Assembly (NCBI GenBank): GCA_937924905.1
Contig: CALDUK010000001.1
Coordinates: 174,140-238,139, forward strand
From: an uncultured Paracoccaceae bacterium
Lineage (GTDB): Bacteria > Pseudomonadota > Alphaproteobacteria > Rhodobacterales > Rhodobacteraceae
DNA: 64,000 bases
Reading direction: 5' to 3'
The translations under genes and the position numbers were made by a program. The notes under the pieces are model-generated. The model ran no database searches. It saw nothing but the letters and a program-made list of their open reading frames with translations, and had not been told where the DNA came from. Positions 57,038 to 63,882 of the stretch are shown here, one piece after another. Each line of letters starts with the position of its first letter. Position 1 is the first letter of the stretch.

Positions 57038-57808
57038 ATGACGTCCATATCGAACTCGGACGCGGCGCTATCGATTGACCTGCAACCGCCTGCGGAATCC
57101 AGCCCTTTGGTGCGCAAGCTTGGGTCGCTTTGCTTGATGACGGCCGACGAAATCGAATTTCTCGAAGGCTTGCAAAACAATACGGTGGTTATTGAGGCAG
57201 GCGCGGATTTTGTTGCCGAAGGGGACACCCGCAGCACGACTTTCATACTGATTGAAGGATGGGCGATCCGCTATACAGCGTTGAGTGATGGCCGCCGGCA
57301 GATCCTGAGTTTTGCGGTGCCGGGCGATATTCTGGGTTTGCATATCAATTTCAATGCGCAAGCGACCTATAGCGCGGCGGCGATGAACAAGCTTAAGCTT
57401 GCGGCAGTAGACCCGCGGCGTATTCTGGAGATTTACCAAAAATATCCAATTCTAGCCTCGGGACTGAGTTGGTGCACCGCTCGCGAATTTGCAATTCTGG
57501 GCGATCAGGCTGTCCGGCTGGGGCGGCTGCCTGCGCGCGCACGACTGGCGCACCTGCTTTTGGAACTGTGGTACCGGCTTGAACTGATCGGCAAAAACGA
57601 AGGGCGTTGGCTGGAGATGCCAATGACCCAGCTTGATTTGGCGGATACTCTTGGCTTGAGCTTAGTCCATACCAATAGAAGCCTGGCGGGGTTGCGTCGC
57701 AGCGGCCTGATCGAGGTCAAAAAGGACTATATTAAGTTGTTGGACATTGAAGCGCTGACCGAACTGAGCGAGTTCAATCCCGATCATCTAGCAGAATTCA
57801 GCATCTAG
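57038..57808 (+). CDS. Crp/Fnr-family transcription regulator
   Basis: The 256-residue protein has an N-terminal cyclic-nucleotide-binding-like barrel (NTVVIEAGADFVAEGDTRST, then FILIEGWAIRYTALSDGRRQ and ILSFAVPGDILGL) and a C-terminal winged helix (MTQLDLADTLGLSLVHTNRS, then LAGLRRSGLIEVKKDYIKL). No N-terminal Cys cluster is present, so it is not an oxygen-sensing FNR; ligand unknown. It follows bphP by 163 bp on the same strand. A 12-bp inverted repeat and a terminator follow its stop. Confidence 0.88.
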   Translation: MTSISNSDAALSIDLQPPAESSPLVRKLGSLCLMTADEIEFLEGLQNNTVVIEAGADFVAEGDTRSTTFILIEGWAIRYTALSDGRRQILSFAVPGDILGLHINFNAQATYSAAAMNKLKLAAVDPRRILEIYQKYPILASGLSWCTAREFAILGDQAVRLGRLPARARLAHLLLELWYRLELIGKNEGRWLEMPMTQLDLADTLGLSLVHTNRSLAGLRRSGLIEVKKDYIKLLDIEALTELSEFNPDHLAEFSI

Positions 57809-57810
57809 TT

Positions 57811-57842
57811 TGTTTCAACCGGATCATCGACCGGTTGAAACA
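57811..57842. repeat. 12-bp perfect inverted repeat after the Crp/Fnr gene
   Basis: TGTTTCAACCGG (57811-57822) and CCGGTTGAAACA (57831-57842) around an 8-nt spacer, three bases after the stop. Could fold as a 3' stem-loop; no U-tract directly follows, and a second hairpin comes 9 bases later. Confidence 0.7.
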
Positions 57843-57850
57843 GGCAAAAA

Positions 57851-57879
57851 GAAAAGCGCCCGGGAGGAGGGCGCTTTTC
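57851..57879. terminator. Bidirectional terminator between Crp/Fnr and PRC-barrel genes
   Basis: GAAAAGCGCCC (57851-57861), 7-nt loop, GGGCGCTTTTC (57869-57879), an 11-bp stem with A/T-rich outer ends, between two convergent genes. Confidence 0.8.
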
Positions 57880-57901
57880 AGTGGCTGATTGCCTGAACAG
57901 C

Positions 57902-58384
57902 TTAGCCTTCGTAGGCTGGCTGCTGTTCCAAGGCTGCCTGAGTGGTGTCGACGTAGACGCGGAAGTAACCTTCGTCGTTCGACTTGACCACTTTCAATTC
58001 GTCCATCGTCAGCGCAACGGGGTGTTCGCCTAGGCCCAGGAAACCGCCGACGTCGATCACTGCGCGGTCAATCTGACCATCTGAAGTCAAGAGCAGTTCG
58101 CTGACTTCGCCGATGTCTTCATCGTCGATGCTGTAGACGCGTGCGCCGGTCAGGTCTTCGGTGTTCAACGCATCGTGCATCACGGCGCTGTAGCCATCAC
58201 GTTCGACCTGGGGTGCTTTCAGCATTGGACGATCCATCGCCGTATTCGCGTGGTCTTCCATTTCTTCTGAAGCCGTTGCGGGTTTCACGTTGGCGGCGTC
58301 CCAGTTTGCCTCGGTTACTGGGTTCGCAAAGGCGGCTGTCCCAAGGGTCAGCACAATGGCGGTTGATGTCAAATAGCGAGTCAT
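57902..58384 (-). CDS. Exported PRC-barrel protein
   Basis: A 160-residue protein with a Sec signal (MTRYLTSTAIVLTLGTAAFA), a polar linker, and a PRC-barrel domain (LTGARVYSIDDEDIGEVSEL followed by LLTSDGQIDRAVIDVGGFLG and HPVALTMDELKV). Exported PRC-barrel proteins are common among alphaproteobacterial stress-induced envelope proteins; molecular role unknown. Upstream at 58437-58461 lies GGAAC-N16-TGTT, close to the EcfG promoter. RBS AAAGGAGG lies at 58391-58398 on the minus strand. Convergent with the Crp/Fnr gene. Confidence 0.88.
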   Translation of the reverse strand: MTRYLTSTAIVLTLGTAAFANPVTEANWDAANVKPATASEEMEDHANTAMDRPMLKAPQVERDGYSAVMHDALNTEDLTGARVYSIDDEDIGEVSELLLTSDGQIDRAVIDVGGFLGLGEHPVALTMDELKVVKSNDEGYFRVYVDTTQAALEQQPAYEG

Positions 58385-58436
58385 AGCGACCTCCTTTTAT
58401 GTGTCTTCACCGAGTGGTTCGGTCCGATGCTTTTGC

Positions 58437-58461
58437 AACAAAGTGCGGTGAAAACGGTTCC
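58437..58461 (-). promoter_or_regulatory. EcfG-like general stress promoter of the PRC-barrel gene
   Basis: On the minus strand GGAAC is followed after 16 bases by TGTT, one change from the GGAAC-N16/17-CGTT consensus of the alphaproteobacterial general stress sigma factor. It lies about 50 bp before the start codon. Confidence 0.5.
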
Positions 58462-58690
58462 GAAAAATTTCGGAGTAACGCTGAATATGCTGCGTACCTT
58501 ATTGTTTTTATTGTAGCTTTAGACGGCTGATCATGATGTGCGATCAAGATATGAATTGGCCGGATATTGGTCGCGACCGTGGTGTCAGTCTGATCCGTAT
58601 CAACGCTATGCGGCTGTTATAAATACGGCATTGCTTGGCTTGGTCGACTGCCAACTTTGACGTCGGTGATAGGTTCTTTCGTCGGACTTG

Positions 58691-58715
58691 GGAACGTTTT
58701 TTATTTTGCAGCGTT
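58691..58715 (+). promoter_or_regulatory. EcfG-like general stress promoter of the DUF892 gene
   Basis: GGAAC (58691-58695), 16-base spacer, CGTT (58712-58715): a perfect match to the GGAAC-N16-CGTT consensus, ending 37 bp before the start codon. Confidence 0.7.
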
Positions 58716-58752
58716 CAAGAATGGCCTGACCCAAACAAGGAGGAGCAACTCT

Positions 58753-59253
58753 ATGACCGCAGATAGTTTGAAGGATATTTACCTGACCGGTTTGCAAGAT
58801 GCGTATTCAGCCTGCAAGCAGTCGCTGGACGTAACGACCGATCTTGGCCGTGCGGCTGAGGACGAGAGACTGAGCGAGGCGTTGATTGATGCCACTGCTG
58901 GCATCAGCGACGGAATGGATCGATTGTCCAGCCTTTGTGCCAGCCATGACATAGATCCGGAGGCTCATCACTGTAAGGGAATGGAAGGTTTGGTGGCGGA
59001 AGCGCGGGCGCACGCAATTTCAGACGATCTGGCTGACGGACCTGTGCGCGATGCGATGATCATCTCACAATATCAACGCATGGCGCATTACGCGATTGCC
59101 GCCTATGGCACATTAAATGCGTTTGCCAACCAACTTAGGCTGGATGGTGACGGGGCCATTTTGGCTGACATGTTGGACAGCGGGTATGACGGCGACCGCC
59201 GGATGACCGAGATTGCGACAGGGTCGTCCGGCGCTAACCAAGCGGCCGCTTGA
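58753..59253 (+). CDS. DUF892 (YciE/YciF-like) ferritin-like protein
   Basis: A 166-residue helical protein matching the DUF892 family: DSLKDIYLTGLQDAYSACKQ at the N-terminus, KGMEGLVAEARAHA in the middle and QYQRMAHYAIAAYGTLNAFA in the third helix, which carries the conserved His-Tyr-x-I-x-x-Y-G-T-L pattern. Members form ferritin-like four-helix bundles and are stress-induced; metal chemistry is not proven. AAGGAGGAG precedes the ATG, and a perfect EcfG-like promoter lies upstream. Followed by csbD. Confidence 0.88.
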   Translation: MTADSLKDIYLTGLQDAYSACKQSLDVTTDLGRAAEDERLSEALIDATAGISDGMDRLSSLCASHDIDPEAHHCKGMEGLVAEARAHAISDDLADGPVRDAMIISQYQRMAHYAIAAYGTLNAFANQLRLDGDGAILADMLDSGYDGDRRMTEIATGSSGANQAAA

Positions 59254-59271
59254 GGTTTCGCTTCCCTTTAA

Positions 59272-59296
59272 GGAACCAAAACCACAATCCGCAGTT
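59272..59296 (+). promoter_or_regulatory. EcfG-like promoter of the csbD gene
   Basis: GGAAC (59272-59276), 16 bases, AGTT (59293-59296): one change from the consensus CGTT, about 55 bp before the csbD start. csbD may also be read from the DUF892 promoter. Confidence 0.45.
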
Positions 59297-59350
59297 GATA
59301 TCAGGAGCGCCGCGGCGCGTTTTCGAAAAGCAAAGACACAGGAGAGAGAC

Positions 59351-59548
59351 ATGAATTGGGATCAAATCAAAGGCGAATGGAAGCAGTTTTCCGGCAAGCT
59401 CAAGGAACAATGGGGCGAGCTGACCGACGATGAGGTTGCGCAGATTGACGGCGACCGCGAGCAGCTTGAAGGCGCGCTTCAGGCAAAATACGGCAAGAGC
59501 AAAGAAGAAGTGCGGGAAGAAGTTAACCGCTGGCTCGACGCCGCCTGA
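59351..59548 (+). CDS. CsbD-family stress protein
   Basis: A 65-residue hydrophilic protein with the complete CsbD pattern MNWDQIKGEWKQFSGKLKEQ followed by WGELTDDEVAQIDGDREQLE and the helix LQAKYGKSKEEVREEVNRWL. CsbD was found as a sigma-B-controlled protein in Bacillus; in alphaproteobacteria it is a typical general-stress gene. GGAGA precedes the ATG. It sits after the DUF892 gene and is closed by an intrinsic terminator. Confidence 0.93.
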   Translation: MNWDQIKGEWKQFSGKLKEQWGELTDDEVAQIDGDREQLEGALQAKYGKSKEEVREEVNRWLDAA

Positions 59549-59565
59549 CATCGCGAAAATTTTTG

Positions 59566-59597
59566 GATGGCCGAGCCTAAATCAGGGTTCGGCCATC
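59566..59597 (+). terminator. Intrinsic terminator after csbD
   Basis: GATGGCCGA (59566-59574) pairs with TCGGCCATC (59589-59597), extended inward by GCC/GGT pairs, followed by TTCTCT. It starts 18 bp after the csbD stop. Confidence 0.75.
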
Positions 59598-59601
59598 TTC
59601 T

Positions 59602-59796
59602 CTACGGTTGTTCAGTCACCACGAACCAATCGCCCAGTTCTTCCGGTGAAAGAATGTATATATCATCTGCCGAGGTCGCCATAGCTGGTCCCATCAGGCG
59701 CAGACAGACACCCATCGTGTCGAGATGAGAAAGCACGCCGGCCTGTCCGCGTTGAATATCTTCGGCAGCGAGGAAAGCGGGCAGCAGCGTGGATTC
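59602..59796 (-). pseudogene. 3' remnant of a gene cut off by an IS21-type element
   Basis: About 64 minus-strand codons ending in TAG, reading LLPAFLAAEDIQRGQAGVLS, then HLDTMGVCLRLMGPAMATSA and DDIYILSPEELGDWFVVTEQ. The frame runs without a plausible start straight into IS21-like terminal sequence at about 59799. I do not recognise the family. It is most simply the C-terminal end of a gene whose 5' part was removed when the element inserted and then decayed. Confidence 0.5.
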
Positions 59797-59798
59797 TA

Positions 59799-60196
59799 TG
59801 AGTGGCAGCCTTAAACTCCCCAAAACGGGTATTTGAAAATTCCCCAACATGAGCGGCCATGGCGGTTTTTGAACCCTAAATATTCAAAAACTGGCGTGGT
59901 CGCGCGAAGCAAGCTTGATTGTCTTGATTGAGAGCAACAGGGGCAATCGAGTGCAGGGAATTAAGGAGATCGTTTTGATCAACGATTTACACCAACAGGG
60001 CCTGAGTATCTCGGCCATCGCCCGGAAGGTCGGCTGCGACCGCAAGACAGTTAAGAAGTACATTGAACGAGGTCTGGAGGCCCCATGTTACGGCCCGCGC
60101 GCGGCGCGATCCACGGTGCTGGATCCTTACACAGCCTATCTGACGGAACGGGTTGCAGCATTTCCGGATCTGTCTCGTCGCCGCCTTCTGCGTGAG
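59799..60196 (+). mobile_element. Truncated IS21-family insertion sequence, left end
   Basis: The left terminus carries GTGGCAGCCTTAAACTCCCC (about 59802-59821), typical of one IS21 subgroup, with a second CCCCA-type repeat about 30 bp inward (TTGAAAATTCCCCAACATGA). The start of the istA transposase follows. The element breaks off within istA at about 60196; istB and the right terminus are absent. Boundaries are approximate. Confidence 0.75.
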
Positions 60197-60229
60197 AACC
60201 CGGAACACAGCCCCGCGCCCAAGACCTGA
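59951..60229 (+). pseudogene. istA: Truncated IS21 transposase IstA, N-terminal part
   Basis: From GTG at 59951 the frame reads QGIKEIVLINDLHQQGLSIS, then AIARKVGCDRKTVKKYIERG, an IstA helix-turn-helix start, and continues to YLTERVAAFPDLSRRRLLRE. IstA similarity ends near 60196, after which the frame runs on for 10 unrelated codons to a stop at 60229. The DDE catalytic domain is missing, so it cannot be active as a transposase. The DNA-binding domain could still be expressed, but nothing suggests it. Confidence 0.8.
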
Positions 60230-60748
60230 AAGTTGCCCGCCTGCCTCTTGTTCTGACAAGTCTTCGAACCCTTGTCGGGTTCGACCCACATCCAAACGCA
60301 AAGCTTGGCCTTGCAGCGCAATTTAATGCTCACGTTCCAGGGACGCCTGATAGTCTTGAACCGTACGGGCCAAATGCTGTTCGACAGCTGCGGACCCTGC
60401 CAGTGCAGCGGCATTCAACCACGATGACATCGCGACAAACGCAAATGAACCCAAGCACATTGCCATGACCAGCCAAAGCCGTGTCGCTGCGGTACGCATC
60501 GCTGGCAGAAGACGCAGGAGATAGGCCCAAAAGCGAAAATGCCGGTAGAGACTGCGGCGCTATAGGCAACGGCGGCAAAAAAGCGACAATGCGCCACCAT
60601 CTTCGAGCAGTCCACGAACACCAAGGTGGGTGTAAATACCCAAGGCAACTGCCAACAGGCCAAGTGCGGCAGAGATGAAACTGTCGAACCATGTCAGATG
60701 CGCTTCAACTTCGCGGGCGTGGCGCGGGTCGTTTGTGTCGCGTGTCAT
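60198..60748 (-). pseudogene. Decayed membrane-protein gene with several frame disruptions
   Basis: On the minus strand, ATG at 60748 with AAGGAGA upstream starts MTRDTNDPRHAREVEAHLTW followed by FDSFISAALGLLAVALGIYT. The natural continuation moves to another frame at an A6 run (60577-60582), giving FAAVAYSAAVSTGIFAF. It moves again near 60524-60532, giving AYLLRLLPAMRTAATRLWLV, then SSWLNAAALAGSAAVEQHLA. It meets a stop codon at 60323-60325, beyond which similar helical sequence (ALQGQALRLDVGRTRQGFED) continues to the IS21 fragment. About three membrane helices plus a coiled region can be reconstructed. No family recognised. Sequencing indels are the alternative. Confidence 0.55.
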
Positions 60749-61043
60749 GTCATCTCCTTCATGGATGAGATGGGGCACGGCGTTGTCAAAAGCAGATTTT
60801 GTTGGTCAGGCGAGGTTTAGATCGGGCGGATGGTCTGGGCCGCAATGCGTCAATTTGGGTGAAGGTTGTTGAGATGGCGTCAAATCCGAAAGAATATAGT
60901 GTTTAATATCAGTTTGTTAAATGGAATTTCTGGATTTTTGTACCTGATGCAGGAACCACTTTTGGACTTCGCTATTGGCTTTACGACCGGGCAAAGATGA
61001 CCTTGGCGTAGATTGAACAGAGAACCCCAAAAGGAGTTCAGTT
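60749..61043. other. Intergenic region upstream of the EF-hand gene
   Basis: Nothing gene-like in 295 bp. The EF-hand gene's ribosome-binding site AAAAGGAG is at 61029-61036. A GGAAC at 60952 is followed by TATT after 16 bases, too weak to call an EcfG promoter. Confidence 0.4.
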
Positions 61044-61676
61044 ATGAAAACTTTCATTTCCACCATCCCCGCACTTTTGTTTGGAACGACAGCCGCATTT
61101 GCCGTCACATCCGTTTCCGACATGGACATGGACAACGATGATTTCGCCAGCTTCGAAGAGCTGAGCGCGACATACCAAGGTCTGTCTCAGGAAGAATTCG
61201 ATCGGATCGACGCAAACAGCGACAACCGCATTTCGCCGGAAGAGCTTTATGATCCGAAAGCGCAGCAAATCGTCTCGCTGTACGAGGGCGAAGAGCTGCC
61301 GCGTTTCGTCATCGACCTGAACGGTGACGGATTTTCGGAATACGAAGAAATCACAACGGTATTCACCGATCTGACCGAGCTTGATTTCCGCGAAATGGAT
61401 ACGAACAAGGACAACCGCCTGTCGCAGTTCGAAATCTATGACATCGACGCGCAGGCGACGCTCAACAAATATCGTTCGATGGAAGAAGTGGCTACCGTCG
61501 CAAAGGGTGACGCGGATCGTGATGGTTTCCTGAGCGAGGGTGAATTGATGAACGCTTACCCTGGCCTGACCGCGGAAGATTTTCAGATCATCGACGACAA
61601 CAACGACAACCGCGTGAGCTTCAACGAAGTGTACATGCTGGATGCACAGAACATTCTGTCCCGCTTCGAGGGCTAA
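61044..61676 (+). CDS. Exported six-EF-hand calcium-binding protein
   Basis: A 210-residue acidic protein with a Sec signal (MKTFISTIPALLFGTTAAFA) and six EF-hand-type loops in three pairs: DMDNDDFASFEE, DANSDNRISPEE, DLNGDGFSEYEE, DTNKDNRLSQFE, DADRDGFLSEGE and DDNNDNRVSFNE. Each pair alternates an F-containing and an N-R-containing loop, suggesting threefold duplication of a two-hand unit of about 60 residues. Probable periplasmic calcium buffer or sensor; partners unknown. Strong ribosome-binding site AAAAGGAG and a strong intrinsic terminator frame it as a single-gene transcript. Confidence 0.9.
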   Translation: MKTFISTIPALLFGTTAAFAVTSVSDMDMDNDDFASFEELSATYQGLSQEEFDRIDANSDNRISPEELYDPKAQQIVSLYEGEELPRFVIDLNGDGFSEYEEITTVFTDLTELDFREMDTNKDNRLSQFEIYDIDAQATLNKYRSMEEVATVAKGDADRDGFLSEGELMNAYPGLTAEDFQIIDDNNDNRVSFNEVYMLDAQNILSRFEG

Positions 61677-61701
61677 CGTTCTTTTTTGTTTACGAGTATG
61701 T

Positions 61702-61730
61702 CCGGGCGCCTGCAGGCGTCCGGTTTTTTT
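61702..61730 (+). terminator. Strong intrinsic terminator after the EF-hand gene
   Basis: CCGGGCGCC (61702-61710), loop TGCA, GGCGTCCGG (61715-61723), then seven T. The 9-bp stem has one G-U pair. Confidence 0.92.
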
Positions 61731-61904
61731 GGGCTTCAGGCCAGCCAGACGGTACTGCCAAAAACCATGTAAACCGCTCGTAACTGGCGTGTTGCATTTG
61801 AAATAACTGTTTCGCGCACGCAGTTCTTGCCGACAAAAAAGCGACCGAGGAAAATGTCCACGGCCGCTACATTCGCTTTCGTCCTATGTCTTTGCGACGA
61901 TGAT

Positions 61905-62351
61905 CTAGCCCTTGATCTTGTCGTGAGCCGCTTCAAGCTCGTTTCGCTGCGCAACGATAACTTGGTGAATTTCATTGTTATCTGCAGTTTTTTCGAGTGC
62001 CGTTTTGTATTCATCAAGCACTCGTTCTTCGCCACTTGCAATCATGTCTATGGCGCTTTCGTCCAGTGCATTTAACCAATCACGGACGGTTGCTACAGCT
62101 TCGTGCACAGCACCCATCATTGAACCGGTTTCTTCCGGGTCATCGCCAGCCTTTCTAAGCAGGGCCATAAGCTCGGCTGTGTGACGTGTGTGCATTTCGT
62201 GGAACAACTGAACGGACGGGCGCAGATCAGGCTCGGCGCGTTCGACCATTTCCTTGTACCCCCGGGTGACGTCGCAGAGCATTGTCGTCAGCTTGGACAA
62301 AGCGTCGACGGTCGGGTCTTCTGCGAAAACCGCATGGTTATTCTTGTTCAT
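61905..62351 (-). CDS. DUF2383 (PA2169-family) four-helix-bundle protein
   Basis: A 148-residue helical protein with the DUF2383 pattern: VDALSKLTTMLCDVTRGYKE at the N-terminus, QLFHEMHTRHTAELMALLRK, GSMMGAVHEAVATVRDWLNA and GEERVLDEYKTALEKTADNN. Predicted ferritin-like bundle, often stress-induced, function unproven. A perfect EcfG-type promoter lies at 62375-62399 and GGAGG is just upstream of the start on the minus strand. The gene follows the phospholipase D gene on the same strand. Confidence 0.85.
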   Translation of the reverse strand: MNKNNHAVFAEDPTVDALSKLTTMLCDVTRGYKEMVERAEPDLRPSVQLFHEMHTRHTAELMALLRKAGDDPEETGSMMGAVHEAVATVRDWLNALDESAIDMIASGEERVLDEYKTALEKTADNNEIHQVIVAQRNELEAAHDKIKG

Positions 62352-62374
62352 CTTTTACCTCCATTTCCGAAGGC

Positions 62375-62399
62375 AACGCGGAACCGGCAAATTGGTTCC
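62375..62399 (-). promoter_or_regulatory. EcfG-like general stress promoter of the DUF2383 gene
   Basis: On the minus strand GGAAC, 16 bases, CGTT: a perfect consensus match whose -35 element touches the stop codon of the upstream phospholipase D gene. It begins 24 bp before the DUF2383 start codon. Confidence 0.7.
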
Positions 62400-63880
62400 T
62401 AAACCAGTTCATTCGGTACATAGGGGACTGGTTTGGCCAGGCTCTCTGCCGCGTCAAGATCATAGGGCAACAAGCGCGACTGTCTATGTTCGGGTCGACG
62501 CGCTGCGTCGTCCATCACTGTTGCTGCAAATGAATCAAACGACTGAGCAAGGATGGCATTGGACGTGTCGTGATCCGGGAACCAATGTGCAAACATCCGT
62601 TCCCGCAGTGCCTTAACATGGTGTGCCGATGTCAACTGGATGCCCGCTTCCGTGTCCCATCGCAATGAGCGGCCGTTCAGGTTTGCGGACGACACGATGG
62701 CAGTTGCGTTATCGAATATAGACACTTTCGAATGAACATAGACGATTGGGCTGTTGTGGAGCGTGTCGCGCTGGCTTGTGTCTGGTGCTGCGCGCCTGCC
62801 AACGGGGCTGCAGAACATGACACGTTCTTGAAATGCGTCTTGTAGCATTGTGATTGCTTCCGCTTGAAGATGTTCGCCCATGCGCGCATCGCGGCCTGTG
62901 TTCCCTTCAAATGCGATATCTTCTGGTGCGGCGGGCAGCACGACGAAAAGGCGCAAGCCGCTGGAGCAGGTCGCAGCTTTGGCAAGCTTGCTGGCAAAGG
63001 GTAGGTGTCGCAAATATTGCGTTTCGAGATAGATCAGATCACGCGCATTCTTGGCCGCATCACAATGCGCTTCTTCTATTTCGTTGACGACCGTTTTGGG
63101 AGAAATGTGGAGCGGAGCGGGCCAACGCCGTTTCGAGATCGTACGTAGGAAACCGGGGGCACGTGGGGCGGGTGGTTCTTTCCCAGCGACGACATTTTCG
63201 AAGCTGGTCAGGTGAGCCAAAGCGGCATTTACCACGTCGCCCGTTACGATAGCCTGGACATCCTGCCATGTGTCCGCTGCGTCGCGTGCATGGTTCTTCG
63301 TGTCATAGCGCCGCTCGTCCAGGTCAAGGCCACCAATGTATAGCGTCTTTTGATCAAAGACCGCCATCTTCTGATGATGCGTGACAGGGGAAAGATCGAA
63401 AAGATCATTCTCGTCAATGTCGTTCAGTCCCGGCGTGTGTTGATCAGGTTTGCTGGCAAGGAACTTTTCGCGCACCCTCCGCTTAAGCAATAGCCGCGGT
63501 ATCAGGCCTGCGCGCGCCGGATGTTGCGCAATGCGAAATGACAATTGTCCAACACTTGCTAGAGCTGCGGCACCGGCCAATTGTTGTGCGCTTTCCCAGC
63601 TTTTCCGGTGGTAATTCGTCGCGATCACCGGATCGAAATCGCTGATCACGAAGTTAATCCGTACCCCTCGGGACAGTGTGTGCTCGAACAAATCAAACCA
63701 TGTGGTACCGATGCGCTGCGCCTCGGCACTGCGGAGTTTGGTATCAAGGTCAAACACACGAAAGCTGGCATCAATTTGGTCTTCCGCGTCAAGGAACAGG
63801 CGTTCGAAGGCTGGATACGCTTCTTCTGCGGTCAACAGAACCTGAATGCTGTCAATCGGATCCCTTCCAGAGTGAACCAC
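62399..63880 (-). CDS. Phospholipase D-family protein
   Basis: A 493-residue protein with two HKD motifs: HHQKMAVFDQKTLYIGGLDL (about residues 168-187) and VHSKVSIFDNATAIVSSANL (about 394-413), each H-x-K-x4-D with the following G/S-x-x-N/D element, so the paired active site is complete. Phosphatidyltransferase, lipase and cardiolipin-synthase-like functions are possible; no membrane helix or signal peptide is evident. The start is GTG, two bases after the stop of a histidine-kinase gene, so the two are likely co-transcribed. A stress promoter for the next gene overlaps its 3' end. Confidence 0.88.
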   Translation of the reverse strand: MVHSGRDPIDSIQVLLTAEEAYPAFERLFLDAEDQIDASFRVFDLDTKLRSAEAQRIGTTWFDLFEHTLSRGVRINFVISDFDPVIATNYHRKSWESAQQLAGAAALASVGQLSFRIAQHPARAGLIPRLLLKRRVREKFLASKPDQHTPGLNDIDENDLFDLSPVTHHQKMAVFDQKTLYIGGLDLDERRYDTKNHARDAADTWQDVQAIVTGDVVNAALAHLTSFENVVAGKEPPAPRAPGFLRTISKRRWPAPLHISPKTVVNEIEEAHCDAAKNARDLIYLETQYLRHLPFASKLAKAATCSSGLRLFVVLPAAPEDIAFEGNTGRDARMGEHLQAEAITMLQDAFQERVMFCSPVGRRAAPDTSQRDTLHNSPIVYVHSKVSIFDNATAIVSSANLNGRSLRWDTEAGIQLTSAHHVKALRERMFAHWFPDHDTSNAILAQSFDSFAATVMDDAARRPEHRQSRLLPYDLDAAESLAKPVPYVPNELV

Positions 63881-63882
63881 AG

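Noticed and set aside
60952..60976. GGAAC-N16-TATT upstream of the EF-hand gene
   Set aside because: The -10 keeps only two of four consensus bases, so it does not support an EcfG promoter.
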